Shown here: positions 22,044-27,535 of the stretch, piece by piece
Position numbering within the stretch: position 1 is the first letter of the stretch
Layout: every line of letters begins with the position of its first letter
NCBI GenBank assembly: GCA_050331455.1
Contig: JBHJGV010000047.1
Span: forward strand, 1-27,535
DNA: 27,535 bases
Source of the DNA: CAYUYV01 sp050331455
GTDB lineage: Bacteria > Pseudomonadota > Alphaproteobacteria > JAJFIK01
Direction of reading: 5' to 3'
The notes under the pieces: generated by a model
Told to the model about the DNA's origin: nothing
The model's input: the letters and a program-made list of their open reading frames with translations, nothing else
Database searches by the model: none
Made by a program: the position numbers and the translations under genes

Positions 22044-24172
22044 TCGGCGTTCACCGGGCGGCCGGCAGCCTCAAGAGTTCGCCGGGCCACTTCGAACAGC
22101 TCCGCCTCCGGAATGGGGGATGGACCGCCGGTCGTGACCGCCTCGACGAAGGCCTTCATGCAGGCATCCTGGCCCTTGTCCTGGCCTTTGCCCAACAGGC
22201 CGCCAGCCTTGGACGACCATCCGTGCAGGGTCAGTTTCCGAAAATTATCGATTTGGGCGACCTTTCCGCCGCAGAACACCTCGAGCCGCTCCTTAGGATA
22301 GGATTTCGCGCCGTTGGCGAAGTAGCAGACCGTTCCGATGGAGCCGTCTTCGAAGGACAGGGTGATGATCGCCTTGTCGTCCCTGATGCTCCCCGCCCCC
22401 ACCATGGCGGTGTGAACCTCCGTCATCGGCGCACCCGTCAAGAAGCGGATCAGATCGATGAAATGGCAGGCCTCACCGATGATCCGGCCGCCCCCCACAT
22501 CCGGATCCTGCGTCCAGTGGGTGGCCGGAATGGCGCCGGCATTGACCGTGTAAATCGCTGTGAGCGGCTCCGACCGGGCATCCAGGAGGCCCTTGAGCCG
22601 AGCCACATCCCGGGCGAAGCGCCGGTTGAAGCCGACCATCAGGCGCGCCGACGGATTGTCCTTGAGGGCCGCTGCCAGGGCGTCGATTTCGACGTATTGG
22701 AGCGCCAGCGGTTTTTCAACGAACACGGATTTTCCGCTCCGCAGCGCCGCCTCGGTATAGCGCGCGTGGCTGTCATGGCGGGTGGCAATGACCACGGCGC
22801 CGATGGCCGGATCTTCGATGGCTGCCATGGCGTCGGTCGCCACGGCTTCAAAGCCGGCCTTGCGCCCATGGATCCCGGCGCTCACACCGTTTTCGCTGAC
22901 CAAAGTATGAAGGCGCGCCCCGGCCTTGCCGAGGGCGGGGATCAAGGTGCGGGAGGCATAGTTGCCCGCACCGATCACCGCGAATGCGTTCCGGGTGGCG
23001 CGAGGATCGGCCGAGCGGGCGAGGCGCACAATGCGCTCACCGGCCGTGGCAGCGCCCTCGCCTCCCGCGCCGTGATCGAGCAGGATGGCCAGACTGCCCG
23101 CATCCTCGGCCAGGGCCTCATAGGCTTTCGCTGCCTCGGCAAGGTCGATCCGATGGCTGACGAGGCCGGAGAAATCCAGGGCACCCCGGTCCAGAAGGTC
23201 AAGCACGGCCTCGAAATTGCGCTGCTCGGTCCACCGGACAAAGCCGAAGGGGTAGTCCTGGCCCTTGTCCTCATAGGACGGATCATAACGGCCCGGCCCG
23301 TAGGAACAGGAGACCTGCACGGACACTTCGGTCTGGAACAGATCGGTACGATTGAGCTCCAGCCCCGCGACACCCACCAGCACCACACGACCGCGTTTGC
23401 GGGACATCTGCACCGCCTGGCGCATGGGATCGTTGCTCTTGGTCGAGGCGGTCACGAGCACGCCGTCGACGCCCCGGCTCTGGGAGAAAGCCTCCGCAGC
23501 CTTGACAAGATCCTGCCCCCGGCTGAGATCGACCGTCTCCGCCCCAAACATCCGGGCCATTTCGACCCGCTTGCCGTTGAAATCCGCCCCCAGAACGGCG
23601 CAGCCATTGGCGCGCAGGAGCTGGACCGTCACGAGGCCCACAAGACCGAGCCCGATCACGACAATCCGCTCCCCGAGCGTCGGTGCAACAAGGCGCACGC
23701 CCTGGAGCGCGATGGCGCCCAGCACCGTGAAGGCCGCGTCCTCATCGGCAATGCCCTCGGGCACCTTGGCACACAGATTTCTCGGCACACAGACCACTTC
23801 GGCATGGGGCCCGTTGGAGACCACCCGGTCACCTATGGCAAAATCGTCAACCCCGGGCCCGACGGCGATCACCTCTCCCATATTGCAATAGCCGGGCGTG
23901 AAAGGCTGGTCGAGTTTCGCGCGCACGGCTTCGAGGGTCGGCCCGACACCGTCCGTGCGCACCTTGTCCAGGGTCTGGCGCACCTTTTCGGGCTGCTGGC
24001 GCGCCTTGTCGATCAGGTTGGCACGGCCGAAGTCGAGCATCATGCGCTCGGTGCCAGCGGAGATCAGGCTCTTCCGGCTCCTGATGAGCACATGGCCGGG
24101 CCGCACCATCGGCGCCGGCACCTCCATCACTTCCACATCACCGGTTTTAAGGGACTGAAGCACCTGACGCAT
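22034..24172 (-). CDS. Bi-domain oxidoreductase (medium-chain dehydrogenase plus Gfo/Idh/MocA)
   Basis: A 712-residue fusion. Residues about 1-375 are a medium-chain, alcohol dehydrogenase-like domain: LISAGTERM, FTPGYCNMGEVIAVGPGVDD, GDRVVSNGPHAEVV, and the nucleotide-binding VIGLGLVGLVTVQLL. Residues about 400-700 are a Gfo/Idh/MocA domain: FAVIGAGNYASRTLIPALGK, IEDPAIGAVVIATRHDSHA, the catalytic-region FVEKPLAL, and GGRIIGEACHFIDLIRFLTG. This fusion occurs in bacterial surface polysaccharide and O-antigen clusters and is thought to act on sugar nucleotides or sugars, but the reaction is not known. The ATG at 24172 has AAAGGAG upstream; the frame extends to 24346 in sequence unlike the family. 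Its convergent FemAB-like neighbour suggests an envelope role. Confidence 0.88.
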   Translation of the reverse strand: MRQVLQSLKTGDVEVMEVPAPMVRPGHVLIRSRKSLISAGTERMMLDFGRANLIDKARQQPEKVRQTLDKVRTDGVGPTLEAVRAKLDQPFTPGYCNMGEVIAVGPGVDDFAIGDRVVSNGPHAEVVCVPRNLCAKVPEGIADEDAAFTVLGAIALQGVRLVAPTLGERIVVIGLGLVGLVTVQLLRANGCAVLGADFNGKRVEMARMFGAETVDLSRGQDLVKAAEAFSQSRGVDGVLVTASTKSNDPMRQAVQMSRKRGRVVLVGVAGLELNRTDLFQTEVSVQVSCSYGPGRYDPSYEDKGQDYPFGFVRWTEQRNFEAVLDLLDRGALDFSGLVSHRIDLAEAAKAYEALAEDAGSLAILLDHGAGGEGAATAGERIVRLARSADPRATRNAFAVIGAGNYASRTLIPALGKAGARLHTLVSENGVSAGIHGRKAGFEAVATDAMAAIEDPAIGAVVIATRHDSHARYTEAALRSGKSVFVEKPLALQYVEIDALAAALKDNPSARLMVGFNRRFARDVARLKGLLDARSEPLTAIYTVNAGAIPATHWTQDPDVGGGRIIGEACHFIDLIRFLTGAPMTEVHTAMVGAGSIRDDKAIITLSFEDGSIGTVCYFANGAKSYPKERLEVFCGGKVAQIDNFRKLTLHGWSSKAGGLLGKGQDKGQDACMKAFVEAVTTGGPSPIPEAELFEVARRTLEAAGRPVNADQA

Positions 24173-24374
24173 GGCCCGCCTCTCCTTTACGCCTGTGTCA
24201 TCCACACGGATGGGCCAAAGGGCGCATGCGAAACCCGCTGTCCCGGCCCTGCCCTTCGTTCCACAACCGCCGGATCGGGCATGCGGCGCATGTCCAACCG
24301 CTTTGCGGAACGCCCATGCCGAGCCCGCTCGCAGCACCGGCAACACCGTCGTCTGACAGTCTTATGCACACTCG

Positions 24375-24403
24375 GAAAAAAGGGGCCGCCTTGGCGACCC
24401 CTT
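24375..24403 (-). terminator. Rho-independent terminator of icd
   Basis: On the minus strand, just after the icd stop, AAGGGG-T-CGCC pairs with GGCG-G-CCCCTT around an AA loop, with one internal mismatch, followed by a run of T (24381-24375). The plus strand also has a T-rich tail (24406-24411), so it may work in both directions. Confidence 0.8.
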
Positions 24404-24413
24404 CTGTTTTTCG

Positions 24414-25628
24414 TCAGCCCATGGCTTTCTGGAAGCGCTCGTCGATCTTCTCGATATAACCTTCCGTCGACAGCCAAGCCTGCTTGTCGCCGATCAGCAG
24501 CGCAAGGTCCTTGGTCATGAAGCCGGCCTCGATGGTGCCGATCACGGTCTCCTCCAGGGTCTCGGCGAACCGAACCAGGGCCGGATTTTCATCGAGCTTG
24601 CCGCGATGGGCGAGGCCGCGGGTCCAGGCAAAGATGGAGGCCGTGGAGTTCGTGCTGGTCTCCTGACCCTTCTGGTGCTGACGATAGTGGCGGGTCACGG
24701 TGCCATGGGCCGCCTCGGCCTCCACGGTCCTGCCGTCCGGCGTCAGCAGAACCGAGGTCATCAGGCCGAGGGACCCGAAGCCCTGGGCCACCGTGTCGGA
24801 CTGGACGTCCCCGTCATAGTTCTTGCAGGCCCATACGAAATTGCCGTCCCATTTCAGGGCTGCGGCCACCATGTCGTCGATCAGACGGTGTTCGTAGGTG
24901 ATGCCTTTTTCCTTGAACGCGCCGGCGAATTCGGCGTCGAAGACCTCCTGGAACAGATCCTTGAAGCGCCCGTCATAGGCTTTCAGGATCGTGTTCTTGG
25001 TGGACATGTAGACCGGCCAGCCGCGGGCCAGACCGAAATTGAAACTGGCCCGGGCGAAATCCCGAATGCTGGCATCCAAATTGTACATGCCCATGGCAAT
25101 ACCGCCGCCGGGGAACTTGAACACCTCGAACTCCATGGGCTCGCCGCCGTCTTCCGGCGTGAACGTCATGGTCAGCGTGCCCTTGCCCGGCACAACGAAA
25201 TCGGTTGCGCGGTACTGGTCGCCAAAGGCATGACGGCCGATCACGATGGGATTCGTCCAGCCGGGCACAAGGCGCGGCACATTCCGGCAGATGATGGGCT
25301 CACGGAACACGGTGCCGCCGAGGATGTTCCGGATGGTGCCGTTGGGCGAGCGCCACATCTTTTTCAGGTTAAATTCCTCAACCCGGGCTTCGTCCGGCGT
25401 GATCGTGGCGCATTTGACGCCCACGCCATGCTCACGAATGGCATTGGCGGCATCGATGGTCACCTGATCGTCCGTCTGATCCCGGTATTCGACGCCGAGA
25501 TCGTAGTAATGCAGATCGATATCGAGATAGGGCAGGATCAGTTTCTTTTTGATCAGATCCCAGATAATACGGGTCATCTCATCGCCGTCGAGTTCGACGA
25601 CGGGATTGGCAACCTTGATTTTGCTCAT
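24414..25628 (-). CDS. icd: NADP-dependent isocitrate dehydrogenase
   Basis: A 404-residue enzyme of the homodimeric, eukaryote-like IDH subfamily that most alphaproteobacteria use. It converts isocitrate to 2-oxoglutarate and CO2, making NADPH, in the cytoplasmic TCA cycle. Visible are the N-terminal NPVVELDGDEMTRIIW, substrate-binding SPNGTIRNILGGTVFREPI, the family signature KNYDGDVQSDTVAQGFGSLG with its metal-binding Asp residues, and the NADP-recognising HGTVTRHYRQHQKG. Length is as expected. Start at 25628 follows GGAG about nine bases upstream and matches the usual N-terminus. It is single, with its own terminator, and divergent from trmJ (205 bases between). Confidence 0.97.
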   Translation of the reverse strand: MSKIKVANPVVELDGDEMTRIIWDLIKKKLILPYLDIDLHYYDLGVEYRDQTDDQVTIDAANAIREHGVGVKCATITPDEARVEEFNLKKMWRSPNGTIRNILGGTVFREPIICRNVPRLVPGWTNPIVIGRHAFGDQYRATDFVVPGKGTLTMTFTPEDGGEPMEFEVFKFPGGGIAMGMYNLDASIRDFARASFNFGLARGWPVYMSTKNTILKAYDGRFKDLFQEVFDAEFAGAFKEKGITYEHRLIDDMVAAALKWDGNFVWACKNYDGDVQSDTVAQGFGSLGLMTSVLLTPDGRTVEAEAAHGTVTRHYRQHQKGQETSTNSTASIFAWTRGLAHRGKLDENPALVRFAETLEETVIGTIEAGFMTKDLALLIGDKQAWLSTEGYIEKIDERFQKAMG

Positions 25629-25833
25629 GGTATCAGCTCCAGAGAACGGACGACGGTAGGACGATGGCTCTCCCCGGCCGGCCGGGCCGGCAAGGGTGGC
25701 CTGTCCCGGGCACCCCCGACCTGTCAGACTAGGCAAACCGGATTCCCCATCGCTATAGCACCCGGCTCGGGCACGGGCAAAGGCAGCCGGGCGCTGAGAG
25801 GGAAGACGGAAAAGGATCAAGGATCAGCAAATC

Positions 25834-26643
25834 ATGGCCGGCACGGACCACACCCAGGCCCCCATCCTCGGCGGACCCGCCATCGTCCTGGTCAAACCTC
25901 AGATGGGCGAGAATATCGGGGCGAGCGCGCGCGCGATGTACAATTTCGGTCTCACGGATCTGCGCCTCGTTGCCCCGCGGGACGGCTGGCCGAGCGACAA
26001 GGCCGTGGCCATGGCCTCCGGCGCCTCCCCAGTGATCGAGGGCACCCAGGTTTTCGAGACCACGGCGGCGGCGGTCGGGTCCCTGCACCACCTCTACGCC
26101 ACCACGGCGCGGGACCGCTACATGATTAAACCGGTCATGACGGCGGAGGCCGCGGCCCAGGATATGCGCGCCCGCACAGGCCGGGGCGAGGCGGTCGGTA
26201 TCTTGTTCGGCGGCGAGAAGGCGGGCCTGCACAATGATGACGTGGCCATTGCCGACACCATCGTGACCGTGCCCGTCAACCCGGCCTTCGCCTCCATCAA
26301 CTTGGCCCAGGCCGTGCTCCTGCTCAGTTACGAATGGTTCAAGCAAGCCGATGCCACGCCCGCCGTCGTCACCGAGGCGGAGCACGCGAAGCCGGCCACC
26401 CGCGCTGAAATCCTGGCGTTCTTCGATCATCTTGAGCAGGCCCTCGATGATGCGGGCTTCCTGTTCCCACCGGAGAAACGCCCCGGCATGGTGCGCAATC
26501 TGCGGAACATGTGGCACCGGGTGGCCCTGACCCACCAGGACGTCCAGACCCTGCGCGGCATGATCAAAGCGCTCCAGCGGACCGATCCGGTCACGGGCAA
26601 GCGGCTCGACCAGGCCCTGTGGAGCCGCTCGTCCGGGGATTGA
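25834..26643 (+). CDS. trmJ: SPOUT RNA 2'-O-methyltransferase, TrmJ type
   Basis: A 269-residue SpoU/TrmJ-family enzyme. The N-terminal motif PAIVLVKPQMGENIGASARA binds RNA and is followed by MYNFGLTDLRLVAPRDGWP. The SAM-binding trefoil-knot segments are AVGILFGGEKAGLHNDDV, IADTIVTVPVNP and SINLAQAVLLLSYEW. The C-terminal helical part (about 185-255) is the TrmJ-type dimerisation region with MVRNLRNMWHR. TrmJ methylates the ribose at position 32 of certain tRNAs. Start at 25834 with an AAGGA-type site about ten bases upstream. It precedes rpsD with 144 bases between; icd-trmJ-rpsD proximity is, from memory, common in alphaproteobacteria. Confidence 0.9.
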   Translation: MAGTDHTQAPILGGPAIVLVKPQMGENIGASARAMYNFGLTDLRLVAPRDGWPSDKAVAMASGASPVIEGTQVFETTAAAVGSLHHLYATTARDRYMIKPVMTAEAAAQDMRARTGRGEAVGILFGGEKAGLHNDDVAIADTIVTVPVNPAFASINLAQAVLLLSYEWFKQADATPAVVTEAEHAKPATRAEILAFFDHLEQALDDAGFLFPPEKRPGMVRNLRNMWHRVALTHQDVQTLRGMIKALQRTDPVTGKRLDQALWSRSSGD

Positions 26644-26729
26644 CGGGGCCTGCCCTTCCCAGTAGGAAACGCGGCTCTACGGGCATGGCCAAGGTCGTGC
26701 CGCCAGGACGGGTCACGGGGCAGCCGCCG

Positions 26730-26760
26730 TTGAAATCGCATTCGACATCCATTCGAATGC
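26730..26760 (+). promoter_or_regulatory. Promoter-like element with inverted repeat before rpsD
   Basis: TTGAAA (26730-26735), 17 bases, then TCGAAT (26753-26758) is a plausible -35/-10 pair. Overlapping it is a perfect eight-base inverted repeat, GCATTCGA (26738-26745) and TCGAATGC (26753-26760), with a seven-base spacer, ending 27 bases before the rpsD start. It could be an operator, or an RNA hairpin if transcription begins further upstream. Confidence 0.4.
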
Positions 26761-26787
26761 CGGCCCCTGTATCGCGACAGGATCAGT

Positions 26788-27405
26788 ATGTCTAAGAGAC
26801 TGAGTTCGAAGTATAAAATCGATCGCCGCATGGGCGAAAATATCTGGGGCCGGCCCAAAAGTCCCGTGAACCGGCGGGAATACGGCCCGGGCCAGCACGG
26901 CCAGCGGCGCAAATCCAAACTGTCGGATTTCGGCATCCAGCTTCGCGCGAAGCAGAAGCTCAAGGGCTATTACGGCAACATCACCGAAAAGCAGTTCCGC
27001 CGCATCTATGACGAGGCCAACCGCCGCAAAGGCAACACGGCTGAGTTGCTGATCGGCCTGTTGGAGCGGCGCCTTGATGCCGTGGTGTACCGCGCGAAAT
27101 TCGTGCCGACCGTTTTCGCGGCCCGCCAATTCATCAATCACGGCCATGTCAAAGTGAACGGGCGCCGGGTGAACATCCCGAGCTACCAGGTCAAAGAAGA
27201 CGATGTGGTCGAAATCCGGGACAAGTCCAAGCAGCTTGCCCTGGTGCTCGAGGCGACACAGCTTCCTGAGCGGGATGTGCCCGACTACATCGAGGCCGAC
27301 CACGCCAAAATGACCTGCCGGTTCGTCCGTGTACCGCAACTGGCCGACGTGCCCTATGCGGTGCAGATGGAACCGAATCTGGTGGTCGAATTTTACTCCA
27401 GTTGA
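26788..27405 (+). CDS. rpsD: Small-subunit ribosomal protein S4
   Basis: A 205-residue S4, an early 16S rRNA-binding protein of the 30S subunit. The N-terminal region has YKIDRRMGENIWGRPKSPVN and YGPGQHGQRRKSKLSDFG; the S4 RNA-binding domain (about 94-160) has RLDAVVYRAKFVPTVFAARQ and NHGHVKVNGRRVNIPSYQV. There are no zinc-binding cysteines at the N-terminus, as in most proteobacteria. The ATG at 26788 follows AGGA. In E. coli S4 represses its own operon; here rpsD stands alone, not in the alpha operon, which is normal for alphaproteobacteria. A terminator follows directly. Confidence 0.98.
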   Translation: MSKRLSSKYKIDRRMGENIWGRPKSPVNRREYGPGQHGQRRKSKLSDFGIQLRAKQKLKGYYGNITEKQFRRIYDEANRRKGNTAELLIGLLERRLDAVVYRAKFVPTVFAARQFINHGHVKVNGRRVNIPSYQVKEDDVVEIRDKSKQLALVLEATQLPERDVPDYIEADHAKMTCRFVRVPQLADVPYAVQMEPNLVVEFYSS

Positions 27406-27408
27406 CGC

Positions 27409-27437
27409 GGCGGGCTGACCAGCCCCCGCCCCTTTTT
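27409..27437 (+). terminator. Rho-independent terminator of rpsD
   Basis: Three bases after the stop, GGCGGGCT (27409-27416) pairs with AGC...CCGCC (27421-27430, two-base bulge) around a GACC loop, and is followed by a run of five T (27433-27437). The ~100 bases beyond it hold no gene I can support. Confidence 0.8.
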
Positions 27438-27535
27438 CGGGCCGCCGTCGGGCCCCCCGCCGGCCCCGTGAAATCCCGTGGTATACCCACCCTTATTTTT
27501 TGCAGCCATCAAGTTTGGGCCGCGCGGTGTGGGGC

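Noticed and set aside
22016..24520. Plus-strand open frame of 834 codons opposite the bi-domain oxidoreductase
   Set aside because: Composition rich in Arg, His and Gln with no domain motifs, and the minus-strand product is a recognisable enzyme.
24606..26129. Plus-strand open frame running from icd into trmJ
   Set aside because: It crosses two well-supported genes in other frames and carries no motif of its own.

Overview
The window is high-GC DNA from an alphaproteobacterium. This rests on rpsD with a neighbouring trmJ-type methyltransferase and icd, an Mrp-like antiporter operon, MotB with the conserved Asp32, and a diverged palindromic repeat of a kind I recall from alphaproteobacterial genomes. 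Genes are tightly packed and no gene-free stretch exceeds about 300 bases. The left end looks like a contig edge: the last ~75 bases run through homopolymer G/C tracts and the reading frame loses its family motif there.

Layout. (1) 1-6328, minus strand: nine-gene Mrp/complex-I-like operon in the order E-F-G-MbhD-like-MbhE/B-C-D-D-D (last gene truncated), mostly joined by 4-base ATGA overlaps. (2) 6469-7347, minus: NADP-type beta-hydroxyacid dehydrogenase. (3) 7511-12382, plus: two tandem paralogous, membrane-anchored N-terminal-nucleophile acylases of the penicillin acylase family, converging with a flavin reductase (12370-12864, minus). (4) 12987-14186, plus: secreted seven-repeat FG-GAP propeller protein. 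(5) 14259-18260: flagellar region with motB (plus) facing a large SBBP propeller protein resembling Caulobacter FlaEY (minus), separated by the palindromic repeat. A sigma-54-like promoter precedes the propeller gene. (6) 18418-20469, plus: membrane-tethered lysozyme-like protein, photoactive yellow protein (PYP), a helix-hairpin-helix protein and a 60-residue coiled-coil protein. (7) 20659-22043, plus: hspQ and a FemAB/GNAT-type transferase. (8) 22034-25628, minus: bi-domain oxidoreductase and icd. (9) 25834-27405, plus: trmJ and rpsD with a terminator.

The most notable content is PYP, a rare blue-light receptor, encoded close to two flagellar genes and directly followed by two small uncharacterised genes. 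All main chromophore-pocket residues are present except Thr50, which is Cys. The genes for making the p-coumaric acid chromophore are not in the window. A link between this PYP and flagellar behaviour is a reasonable hypothesis from gene order only. Secondary points are the lysozyme domain lacking its Thr, the three NuoL/M/N-like subunits in one Mrp-like operon, and the acylase pair.
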